Shown piece after piece: positions 23,131-29,986 of a stretch of DNA of 29,986 nucleotides; position 1 is the stretch's first letter, and each line of letters begins with the position of its first letter. A model generated the notes under the pieces. It ran no database searches and was not told the DNA's origin. It worked only from the letters and a program-made list of their open reading frames with translations. The stretch comes from an uncultured Lachnospiraceae bacterium (GTDB lineage Bacteria; Bacillota_A; Clostridia; Lachnospirales; Lachnospiraceae): the NCBI GenBank assembly GCA_905207905.1, contig CAJLNC010000028.1:1-29986 (forward strand), given 5' to 3'. The translations under genes were made by a program, and so were the position numbers.

Positions 23131-23648
23131 GACGGTAGGGCAGATTAATATCGAAGTTTGGGAAAGTTTCTCTAAAAAATTAAGAATGGAAAGGCTCTTC
23201 TATGACAAAGGAAAATCATGGGGGCCTTTTATTATGGAGAAATAAAAGAATACCTCATAGTATAGATGAAAAAAGCGATAAGAGGAAAGAAACATTAAAT
23301 TTCTTTTAAATATTTTTCAGATTTGATATGGCAATGTTCTTCTTATTCCTATTATGGGAGAAGTCGGTTTGAACGGAGAGGGAGACTCTCTTATAAGAAG
23401 CAGATAATGTAGAGGATCCAAAAATATTTTTGAGAAAGGAATTGTTCAGATGAAAGAAGATTAGTTGGGTGAGTTCTTTAATTCTATATCTACCATAGAA
23501 CAGGGCTTTGGTCAAGCAAAAGAAAAGAGAGAAAGGAGTTGTCCCTCACTTTTTTTCTGAAACTGCATATTCATAGAAAAAAGACTGTGCTTCCGGTTCT
23601 TTGGGAAGTAAAATGCAGGGAGTGCAGGATGCAAAGGGGCAGATTTTT
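23131..23648. other. Long noncoding stretch before the SpoIID-like gene
   Basis: About 520 bases without a supported gene. It is A/T-rich, with a second possible hairpin at 23190-23229 (AAAGGCTC with GGGGCCTTT, then TTATT). At 23432-23465 there is a ribosome-site-like AAAGGA before ATG, but that frame closes after four codons. A minus-strand frame at 23306-23515 lacks a ribosome binding site and family character. Any promoter of the next gene should lie here; none matches the sigma-A consensus well, which would suit a sporulation sigma factor. Confidence 0.5.
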
Positions 23649-24893
23649 ATGATGAAAATGGAAAGCAGCGATATGGGTACGCTGCAGATACAGATTACCT
23701 CAGAACGGCAAAACCTTCCCATCGCCGGAGCAAAGGTGGATATTTCTTTTACCGGGGATCCGGATCAGATATTAGAGGAGGTGACGACAGACGAAAATGG
23801 GAAGACGGAAACGCTCCGTCTGGGAACGCCGCCTCTGGAGTACAGTATGGAGCCTTCGGAGCAGCAGCCTTATGCAGAGTATACGCTTCGGATATCTGCC
23901 AGAGGATTTGAGACGGTTACGATTGCGGGAGCGCAGTTGCTGGCTAATCAGCTGGCAGTGCAGAACGTCAGGATGCGTACCCTGGAGCCGGAAGAGAGAG
24001 CGGATACGATCGTGATTCCTCAGCATACCCTCTATGGAGAATATCCTCCAAAGATTGCGGAAGAAGAGATCAAACCTATCAATCAGTCCGGGGAGATCGT
24101 TCTGGACCGGGTAGTGATTCCGGAATTTATTGTGGTTCATGACGGACCTCCCTCAGACCGCTCTGCCGGAAATTATTATGTTCCCTACCGGGACTATATT
24201 AAAAATGTAGCTTCCAGCGAGATTTACGCTACCTGGCCGAAATCTACTATTATTGCCAATGTGCTGGCGATTCAGTCCTTTACCCTTAATCGTGTGTACA
24301 CGGAATGGTATCGGAACAAGGGTTATGATTTTACCATTACCTCTTCCACGGCTTTTGATCAGAAATGGATGGTGGGAAGAAATTATTTTGAAAGTATTGA
24401 AGCTGCGGTGGATGAGGTGTTCGACAATTATCTATCCAGACCCAATGTAAAGCAGCCCATACTGACCCAGTATTGTGATGGAAACCGGGTGAGTTGTCCC
24501 GGCTGGCTGACTCAGTGGGGGAGTAAGAATCTGGGTGACCAGGGTTATGAGGCTATTGAGATCCTGCGCTATTTTTATGGGGACAGTATGTATATTAATT
24601 TTGCGGAGGAGGTCTCTGGGGTTCCATCCTCCTATCCGGGATTTTTACTGGATGTGGGATCTGTGGGAGAAGATGTCCGAAAGATTCAGGATCAGTTGAA
24701 TCGTATTTCAGATAACTATCCTTTGATTCCTAAAATAGCAGAGGATGGAATTTTTGGTGAGCGCACCCAGGAGGCTGTCAAGGTTTTCCAGTCTGTTTTC
24801 GGGTTAAGGCAGGATGGGATTGTAGGGCCGAGAACCTGGTATAAAATTCAGGAAATTTATGTGGCAGTGACAAAAATGGCGGAATTGCAGTAA
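23649..24893 (+). CDS. SpoIID-like protein with C-terminal peptidoglycan-binding domain
   Basis: 414 residues from ATG 23649, chosen for AAAGGGG upstream; the frame is open back to 23601 with TTG and ATG alternatives. Residues about 8-110 are a beta-sandwich of carboxypeptidase-regulatory type (GTLQIQITSERQNLPIAGAKV). Residues about 170-315 resemble a SpoIID-type segment (VPYRDYIKNVASSEIYATWP, then a helix like those of SpoIID/LytB amidase enhancers). Residues about 335-405 are a PG_binding_1 domain (VGEDVRKIQDQLNRI, AEDGIFGERTQEAVKVFQ, DGIVGPRTW). No signal peptide is visible, so if it acts on peptidoglycan it may be made in a compartment such as the mother cell, or be exported by another route. 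Probably sporulation or cortex related. Single gene. Confidence 0.75.
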   Translation: MMKMESSDMGTLQIQITSERQNLPIAGAKVDISFTGDPDQILEEVTTDENGKTETLRLGTPPLEYSMEPSEQQPYAEYTLRISARGFETVTIAGAQLLANQLAVQNVRMRTLEPEERADTIVIPQHTLYGEYPPKIAEEEIKPINQSGEIVLDRVVIPEFIVVHDGPPSDRSAGNYYVPYRDYIKNVASSEIYATWPKSTIIANVLAIQSFTLNRVYTEWYRNKGYDFTITSSTAFDQKWMVGRNYFESIEAAVDEVFDNYLSRPNVKQPILTQYCDGNRVSCPGWLTQWGSKNLGDQGYEAIEILRYFYGDSMYINFAEEVSGVPSSYPGFLLDVGSVGEDVRKIQDQLNRISDNYPLIPKIAEDGIFGERTQEAVKVFQSVFGLRQDGIVGPRTWYKIQEIYVAVTKMAELQ

Positions 24894-24904
24894 AAAATTG
24901 TTTC

Positions 24905-25003
24905 TTTTCTCCGAAAATATATTGTTTTTCGGAGAAAAGTCACCCGAGAGGGTATTGTTGGAGGTGGTTTGCGACATCCGCTTCGTCTGTGGCGGAGCGC
25001 TTC
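24905..25003. repeat. Structured intergenic repeat, copy B (bidirectional terminator)
   Basis: TTTTCTCCGAAAA (24905-24917) pairs perfectly over 13 bases with 24926-24938. The next 32 bases (24932-24963) match copy A at 26 positions. GCGACATCC occurs twice (24971-24979 and 25005-25013) around a small CCGC/GCGG stem. The element lies between convergent genes, and its right edge reaches the stop codon of the symporter gene. The outer arms seen in copy A are not preserved here. Confidence 0.7.
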
Positions 25004-26354
25004 AGCGACATCCTTCCTCCTGAGAATAAAGTGGGGAGGAAAGGCTTTCCTTCGCTTTGCTATTTAATCGGTAGTACTGCAGCAGAACGATGATGAGCAG
25101 TGCAATCAGGGCAGGAATCAGATTCATACAGCCGTTCATCATATTGAAAGCAGAGGCACTCTGTTCCAAATTAGGAATGTATCCGGCAAAGGAGAGCAGC
25201 AGATGCAGTACCAGGGGGGCTAAAAAGCCTCCCAGCTTTCGCATGAAGCTGAGCATACTGTAAATAAAACCGTCTGCCCGTATGCCGGTACGTTCCTGGG
25301 TGTTAGTTACAATGTCCGGAAGCATACTGCAGAGCATGGCATTGGAGATGCCGTTGCCAGCAGTTCCGATCCAAAGAAAAAGCAGGAGGATAGGCCAGTC
25401 TGCTGTAGGGGTGATCAGGTATAAAAGTACTCCGGTAATCAGAACCAGACCATAGCCGAAGCAGCACAGAAGATGTTTTTCCCGGAACAGCTTCAAAAGC
25501 CTTGGAGCTAAAAGTGCGGTGCTTCCAAGTGTACAGCCGCTAAGAATCAGATAGAAAAGAAAGAGGCTGGGCTTTTGTACTACATAGGCGAAATAGAAGG
25601 AACTGATCATAGCCTGACCGTAATTGAGAAAACCGAATAGGAATACCCCCAACAGGGTAATGATAAGGGGGGGATTATTCTTTGTTATGCCCCGAAGATT
25701 CTTGACTTCAGGTTTGGACGCTTTGGCAGCCTCTGTCGTCTCACGGGTAAAAAAGCAGGAAAACAGGCTGATGGGAAAAAGAAGAAGCGTCAAAACCTGG
25801 TGAAATCTCATATAGAGAGTCAGATTCTGAACTTCCATAGTTACCGGATCGCAGAGCAGAGAGAGCAGTCCTAATGCAAGGGTACAGCTAAGGGCGGAGA
25901 CGCACAGTCTTCGGCTGATGAGCCCACATTGTTCCTTAGGTTTCTGGCTGATGCAGGAATGGAGTCCGCCGAATGGGATATTCCACATGGAGATCAGCAG
26001 GATTGACAGGATATACAAAAAACAGGCCGATAAAAACCCAGTCTTGTTGGCTTGCTTGGATGCCAGTGAGAAAAGGGACAGCAGCGTAGGTAGCAGCAAA
26101 AGGGAACTGATGAGCATCCAGGGGCGGTAACGTCCAAAGCGGGTAACGAAAAGATCGCAGACAAGCCCCATAAACAGGTCGGATGCCAGATTTATCATGC
26201 AGGCGCCTGTTAGAACAAATAAAAACAGAGAGCCGGATAAACCGGCTATGGAGGTAAGGTAAAAAAGAAAATAACAGTTTACCAGCATCCAAGTCAGGGC
26301 CATGGGAATGCCGCCCAGCGAAAATGCGGCGTGTTTTATAATCGGTTTATTCAT
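25002..26354 (-). CDS. GPH-family sugar/cation symporter (MFS superfamily)
   Basis: Integral membrane transporter of 450 residues with about 12 hydrophobic segments. DLFMGLVCDLFVTRFGRYRP at 59-78 is the glycoside-pentoside-hexuronide (MelB/LacS/UidB) signature, normally followed as here by W and a second hydrophobic helix, and NIPFGGL near 124 is another family motif. Substrate cannot be assigned: alpha- or beta-galactosides would fit the nearby gal genes, glucuronides are an alternative. AAAGGA precedes the ATG on the minus strand. It diverges from the LysR gene across about 205 bases, so LysR is a plausible regulator. The last codons lie at the edge of repeat copy B. Confidence 0.88.
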   Translation of the reverse strand: MNKPIIKHAAFSLGGIPMALTWMLVNCYFLFYLTSIAGLSGSLFLFVLTGACMINLASDLFMGLVCDLFVTRFGRYRPWMLISSLLLLPTLLSLFSLASKQANKTGFLSACFLYILSILLISMWNIPFGGLHSCISQKPKEQCGLISRRLCVSALSCTLALGLLSLLCDPVTMEVQNLTLYMRFHQVLTLLLFPISLFSCFFTRETTEAAKASKPEVKNLRGITKNNPPLIITLLGVFLFGFLNYGQAMISSFYFAYVVQKPSLFLFYLILSGCTLGSTALLAPRLLKLFREKHLLCCFGYGLVLITGVLLYLITPTADWPILLLFLWIGTAGNGISNAMLCSMLPDIVTNTQERTGIRADGFIYSMLSFMRKLGGFLAPLVLHLLLSFAGYIPNLEQSASAFNMMNGCMNLIPALIALLIIVLLQYYRLNSKAKESLSSPLYSQEEGCR

Positions 26355-26559
26355 AATGATCGTCCTTTGCCTGGTGGAAAAAATACAGAAAATGCTTAAA
26401 ATTGAGCTATTTACAGAGATTATGCTTGCTATAAGAGTGAAACTAAGCTATGTTAACTATAACACAGGGAAAAAGGAATGGATAATACCTGCTATTTATG
26501 AAGGGATCATTCCTGGTAGTTATGGCAGGAAAATGCAGCTTGAAAATCTGGAGGGCGCC

Positions 26560-27492
26560 ATGAGGTTAATGCAGTTGGAGTATTTTATTAAGGTGGCAGA
26601 GTGCGGTTCCATCACCAAGGCAGCGCAGGAATTATATTTAAGCCAGCCCAGTCTGACAAAAGCCATTTCCAACCTGGAGGCGGAATATGGGCTTCAGCTT
26701 CTGGAGCGTACCTCAAAGGGAATTACAGTTACCCCCAGGGGCAGAGATTTTCTTGAATATGCCAAGAATGTGGTGACAGCAAAAAAGACGCTGGAGAATG
26801 TATTTTTGGGAGGCGAAAGCAAAGAACGCCTTAGATTGTACGTTGCCAGCCAGCAGTTTGATTTTCTTTATCCCATTGTGGAGGAACTTTATCAGAACTA
26901 TGCTGCCAAGCCGGTATACATTGACCTGGAGGAGACAGACCGGGGAGAGATCATCAATCGGGTATGGAACCGGGATGTGGATCTGGGATTTTTGGTATTG
27001 TCTAAAGAAGATACCAAATTTTTTAAGCAGGAGCTGGAAGAAAAGGCGTTGGAGATTCATACTCTGGATACGTCTACGGTCTATGTGTGTATGTGTGATT
27101 CCTCTTCTTTATATAAGAAAGAACGGATTACAGTTGAGGATGCTGCTCCTCAGCTCCATGTGGTGCTGGATTGGGAAAAATCCATGCGCAGGGAGCTGCT
27201 TTCCGGGCATCTGCATCAAAATATGAAAGGGGATCATCTGATTTTCTGCAATAATATCCGGGCCTGCGTGTATTTCATGAAGCGTATGGGGGCGCTTTTG
27301 TATGCGCCTAAGTGGGTGCTTGGAATGCTGGAAAAAGAGCAGGTTCGGTCAGTGCCCCTGGAATTGCCGGGAGGGGAGGGGTATCCTTTGGTAAATCGCC
27401 TGGTATGGCTCAAGCGTTCCAATGAAGAGCTGAGTGAGGCGGAAAAACTGTTTGTTGACAAAGTGAAAAAAGCGCTTCTGCAGGATAGATAG
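26560..27492 (+). CDS. LysR-family transcriptional regulator
   Basis: 310 residues. The winged helix-turn-helix is at about 5-64 (MQLEYFIKVAECGSITKAAQELYLSQPS.. start, then TPRGRDFLEYA), followed by a periplasmic-binding-like effector domain at about 90-300. The start ATG 26560 follows GGAGGG (26550-26555); ATG 26569 is an alternative that would also begin with the classic LysR MQLEYF. The frame is open much further upstream to 26302, but that part overlaps the divergent gene and has no family character. Probably controls the divergent GPH symporter and itself, responding to an unknown small molecule. Confidence 0.92.
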   Translation: MRLMQLEYFIKVAECGSITKAAQELYLSQPSLTKAISNLEAEYGLQLLERTSKGITVTPRGRDFLEYAKNVVTAKKTLENVFLGGESKERLRLYVASQQFDFLYPIVEELYQNYAAKPVYIDLEETDRGEIINRVWNRDVDLGFLVLSKEDTKFFKQELEEKALEIHTLDTSTVYVCMCDSSSLYKKERITVEDAAPQLHVVLDWEKSMRRELLSGHLHQNMKGDHLIFCNNIRACVYFMKRMGALLYAPKWVLGMLEKEQVRSVPLELPGGEGYPLVNRLVWLKRSNEELSEAEKLFVDKVKKALLQDR

Positions 27493-27502
27493 CAGCGGCT
27501 TT

Positions 27503-28342
27503 TTACGGGGTATTCTTCTGATACTGTTTGGGAGAATATCCTGTATTTTTTTTGAAAGTGGAAATAAAATAGTTATAATCCTGAAAGCCGCAGGCAGCAG
27601 CTATCTGGCCAATGGTCCAGTCGCGGTGTTCTGTAAGCAGTTCTTTTGCCTTTTTGATCCGCAGATTTCGGATGTGTTCTGCCACGCCAATGCCGTAGGT
27701 GCTGTTGGTGATCTCATAGAGATAGGTTTTTCCAATGGAAAACTGACGGCAGAGGGCCGGTACGCTCAAATCTCCGGTGAGATTCTGGAAGATATATTCA
27801 TCGATTCTGGTGTGGAGGTCTTCCTTTTTCAGAATGGCCAGCCGTTCATTGCACAGATAGGAGGCAATGGCCTCCAGAATATGGCAGGCAGCCAGCACAT
27901 ATTCTTCCGTGAGAATGGGGCGTTCCATGCAGGCCTGATGCAGTGCGTCCATGTCGATCTGATAATTCTGGCACAGGCTGCTGATAATCGTCCATCCTTC
28001 CTGGTGGCTTTGATAGGTGAAAATATTTCCCACAATAATATAGCCTACGATCATTTCTCCCATAAAGATGGGTGTGCAGGCCTCCATCAGTCCGGCGTGG
28101 CACCGATAAAAATAGATCCTGTGCTTTTTGGCTGCGATCCTGCAGGCTTCCCGGTCACAGGATTTGCAGCGGGATCCGGCAGTGGGATCTGTGCGGATTA
28201 ATTGGCAGAAGAAGGGCAGCTCCTTCGGATACGGGAAGATCTCTTCATACTTCTCACTGAATAGGGAAATGTGAATCCCAGTAAGGGTATAGAAGTCCTG
28301 AAAGAGAGGACCAAGTTTTTCAAGGTCAAAGGATGAAATCAT
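27503..28342 (-). CDS. AraC-family regulator with PocR sensor domain
   Basis: 279 residues from the ATG at 28342, which has GGAGG eight bases upstream; the ATG at 28357 is outside that spacing. The N-terminal half (about 5-150) is a PocR-type ligand-binding domain, with C46, C59, C62, C67, C81 and H82 clustered (CxxC-x4-C then CH), as expected for this cysteine-rich sensor. The C-terminal 100 residues carry the two helix-turn-helix motifs of AraC (LSVPALCRQFSIGKTYLYEI and WTIGQIAAACGFQDYNYF). It is divergent from galK across 166 bases and convergent with the LysR gene (10-base gap), so activation of galK-galE is the simplest role. Confidence 0.9.
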   Translation of the reverse strand: MISSFDLEKLGPLFQDFYTLTGIHISLFSEKYEEIFPYPKELPFFCQLIRTDPTAGSRCKSCDREACRIAAKKHRIYFYRCHAGLMEACTPIFMGEMIVGYIIVGNIFTYQSHQEGWTIISSLCQNYQIDMDALHQACMERPILTEEYVLAACHILEAIASYLCNERLAILKKEDLHTRIDEYIFQNLTGDLSVPALCRQFSIGKTYLYEITNSTYGIGVAEHIRNLRIKKAKELLTEHRDWTIGQIAAACGFQDYNYFISTFKKNTGYSPKQYQKNTP

Positions 28343-28417
28343 GATGGCAGCCTCCAAATGCGAACAAAATCAAAGTTTTTAAACAAATTAGCTCTATACG
28401 AAATGAAAAAAATAGGA

Positions 28418-28423
28418 TATGAT
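28418..28423 (+). promoter_or_regulatory. Possible -10 box of galK
   Basis: TATGAT (5 of 6 to consensus). The hexamer 17 bases upstream, TATACG at 28395-28400, is a poor -35 (3 of 6), as is common at promoters that need an AraC-type activator. Confidence 0.4.
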
Positions 28424-28508
28424 TAATTTAACATAAACAGAAGTGAAAATACAGGATTTTTCACGAAAAAGGGTTAATTTTACAAGGAAAACAGTGGGAG
28501 GTAGCAAA

Positions 28509-29789
28509 ATGAACCTGGAAGCATGGAAAAAGAAGATAAGCAGCGGCGGTCTGGATAGGACCATGAAGCATCTTTACGGCAAAAAAACGGAAGAAAACAA
28601 AAAGCGCTATGAGGATCTGCTTCAGATGTTTGAAGACACTTTTGGGGAGGAGCAGGAGATTTGTCTTTTCTCTGCACCTGGAAGAACGGAGATTGGAGGA
28701 AATCATACCGATCACCAGCACGGCTGTGTGTTGGCTGCTTCTGTGGATATGGATATGATCGCAGCAGTATCCATGACTGGTGAGCAGGAAATTTGTGTAC
28801 AGTCGGAAGGGTATCCAATGTGCAGAATTTCCCTGGAGGATCTGTCGGTGCAGGAGTCTGAGAAAAATTCTACTGCAGCCCTGATCCGGGGTGTTGCAGC
28901 CCGGTTTGAACAGCTGGGATGCCAAGTGGGAGGTTTTCATGCCTGCGTAAAATCCAGTGTGCTTCCCGGAAGCGGCATCAGTTCCTCCGCAGCCTTTGAG
29001 GTGTTGATCGGAAATATTGTAAATACTTTGTTTTTTGAAAACAAGGTATCTGCAGTGGAGATTGCTCAGATTGGCCAGTATGCAGAAAATGTATATTTTG
29101 GAAAGCCCAGCGGCCTTATGGATCAGACTGCCTCCTCTGTTGGGAATATGCTTACCATTGATTTTGCGGACACGGCCCATCCGGTGGTAAAGAGGCTGGA
29201 CATTGATTTTGAGAAATCCGGCCTGGTTTTGTGCATCATCGATTCCGGAGCAGATCATGCAGATCTTACAGATGAATATGCAGCCATTCCCAATGAGCTG
29301 AAAAAGATCTGCCGCCTTCTTGGAAAAGAGTTTTTGCGGGAGGTTCCGGAAGAAGAATTTTTTGCAGCCCTGCCCAGAATCCGGAAGGAAGTGGGAGACC
29401 GGGCGCTGCTTCGTGCCATGCATGTATACCGCGACAACGAGCGGGTGGCAAAACAGGGAAAAGCTCTGGAGATGGGAGACATCGACACCTTCTTGAAGCT
29501 GGTAAAAGAGTCGGGACAAAGTTCCTGGATGTATCTGCAGGATATTGTGCCCTGCGGAAGCACAACGCATCAGGAGATGGCCATTGCTCTGGCCATGTGT
29601 GATAAACTGCTGGCAGGCAAAGGCGCTTACCGGGTTCATGGCGGTGGCTTTGCTGGAACGGTGCAGGCTTTTGTGCCGGTAGAACTGCTGCAGGAATTCC
29701 AGGCTGGCATTGAGGCTGTTCTGGGCGAGAGAAGCTGTCATGTGCTCTCCATCCGTCCAGTGGGAGGATTGGAGATCAAGGCAGAATAG
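28509..29789 (+). CDS. galK: Galactokinase
   Basis: GHMP-family kinase phosphorylating galactose at C1 with ATP (Leloir pathway, cytoplasm). The ATG at 28509 follows GGGAGGTAG. 426 residues, slightly longer than most bacterial GalK because of a 50-residue N-terminal extension. Motifs: APGRTEIGGNHTDHQHG at 56-72 (the sugar signature; R59 is a catalytic residue), LPGSGISSSAA at 152-162 (ATP loop), the catalytic aspartate D205 in SGLMDQ, and HGGGFAGTVQAF near the C-terminus. The signature reads HTDHQ rather than the E. coli HTDYND, a variant I associate with clostridial GalK. galE begins 120 bases downstream; no galT is seen before the window ends. Confidence 0.95.
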   Translation: MNLEAWKKKISSGGLDRTMKHLYGKKTEENKKRYEDLLQMFEDTFGEEQEICLFSAPGRTEIGGNHTDHQHGCVLAASVDMDMIAAVSMTGEQEICVQSEGYPMCRISLEDLSVQESEKNSTAALIRGVAARFEQLGCQVGGFHACVKSSVLPGSGISSSAAFEVLIGNIVNTLFFENKVSAVEIAQIGQYAENVYFGKPSGLMDQTASSVGNMLTIDFADTAHPVVKRLDIDFEKSGLVLCIIDSGADHADLTDEYAAIPNELKKICRLLGKEFLREVPEEEFFAALPRIRKEVGDRALLRAMHVYRDNERVAKQGKALEMGDIDTFLKLVKESGQSSWMYLQDIVPCGSTTHQEMAIALAMCDKLLAGKGAYRVHGGGFAGTVQAFVPVELLQEFQAGIEAVLGERSCHVLSIRPVGGLEIKAE

Positions 29790-29909
29790 GCGTCTGGAAC
29801 GTGAGGAATGTTAGCCTCCGGCAGAAACGTGAAAAGATATCAATAAATAAACACAATCGGAACCATTCAAAACAGGAGGAGGCAGGAGCCTTCCGGAAAG
29901 GAGCATACA

Positions 29910-29986
29910 ATGAGAATTTTAGTGACAGGCGGTGCAGGATATATTGGAAGCCATACCTGTGTAGAGCTGTTGGAGGCAGATTATGA
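29910..29986 (+). CDS. galE: UDP-glucose 4-epimerase, N-terminus (runs off the window)
   Basis: Only 25 complete codons are present: [20 protein letters not shown] and on. This is the GalE opening with the NAD motif [18 protein letters not shown] lies about seven bases before the ATG. It interconverts UDP-galactose and UDP-glucose, completing the link from galK. The identity is clear although the C-terminus is missing. Confidence 0.92.
   Translation, partial: MRILVTGGAGYIGSHTCVELLEADY

Noticed and set aside
23446..23463. Tiny coding sequence with good ribosome-site-like AAAGGA before ATG
   Set aside because: The frame closes after four codons.
23306..23515. 69-codon minus-strand frame in the noncoding gap
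   Set aside because: TTG start with no ribosome binding site, and composition of ordinary A/T-rich spacer.
28461..29741. 426-codon minus-strand open frame opposite galK
   Set aside because: Mirror of a well-conserved galactokinase; no family features of its own.
29801..29986. 61-codon plus-strand frame at the window end
   Set aside because: The galE start at 29910 lies in another frame with a good ribosome binding site and a diagnostic NAD motif, so this frame is a shadow.

Overview
The window looks like chromosomal DNA from a Gram-positive anaerobe of the Clostridia, most likely a Lachnospiraceae member. This rests on strong GGAGG-type ribosome binding sites before nearly every gene, a low-to-middle G+C content, the family variants seen (short ACT-domain PGDH, MetA-type homoserine acyltransferase, GGNHTDHQ-type galactokinase, AraC regulator with a PocR domain) and a SpoIID-like protein pointing to a spore former. 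This is inferred from gene content, not from a marker gene.

Layout. (1) 1-7550 is biosynthetic, all on the plus strand: ilvD and ilvB (branched-chain amino acids), serC and serA (serine), then a DUF1015 gene carrying an internal 15-residue tandem repeat and followed by an intrinsic terminator. (2) 7566-10594 holds glgB (glycogen branching) with its own promoter, then a CsoR-type metal-sensing repressor with a very histidine-rich N-terminus, closed by a structured repeat element that can act as terminator. (3) 10595-13200 has a stretch with long direct repeats, a secreted protein of unknown function, and metA preceded by an unusual folded leader and followed by a terminator.

(4) 13225-23089 is an accessory carbohydrate-acid locus. 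Reading left are an aldose-epimerase-like gene and a glucose-1-dehydrogenase-like SDR. Reading right are a FadR-type GntR regulator, a complete TRAP transporter (dctQ, dctM, dctP), a UlaG-like metallo-beta-lactamase-fold hydrolase, two DgoD-like enolase-superfamily dehydratases, a second SDR and a small membrane protein. An inverted-repeat and ATATCAA repeat system sits in front of gntR and again in front of dctQ, so the regulator probably controls both arms. The set fits uptake of a sugar acid (or oxidation of a sugar to its lactone, lactone opening and dehydration to a 2-keto-3-deoxy acid). No kinase or aldolase for the product is in the window. This is the best candidate for a pathway worth testing.

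(5) 23090-26354 has a long noncoding stretch, a SpoIID-like/peptidoglycan-binding protein, a second copy of the structured repeat, and a convergent GPH-family sugar symporter. (6) 26560-29986 has a LysR regulator divergent from that symporter, an AraC/PocR regulator divergent from galK, and the first codons of galE, which runs off the end (Leloir pathway).

No tRNA, rRNA, insertion sequence or CRISPR array was seen.
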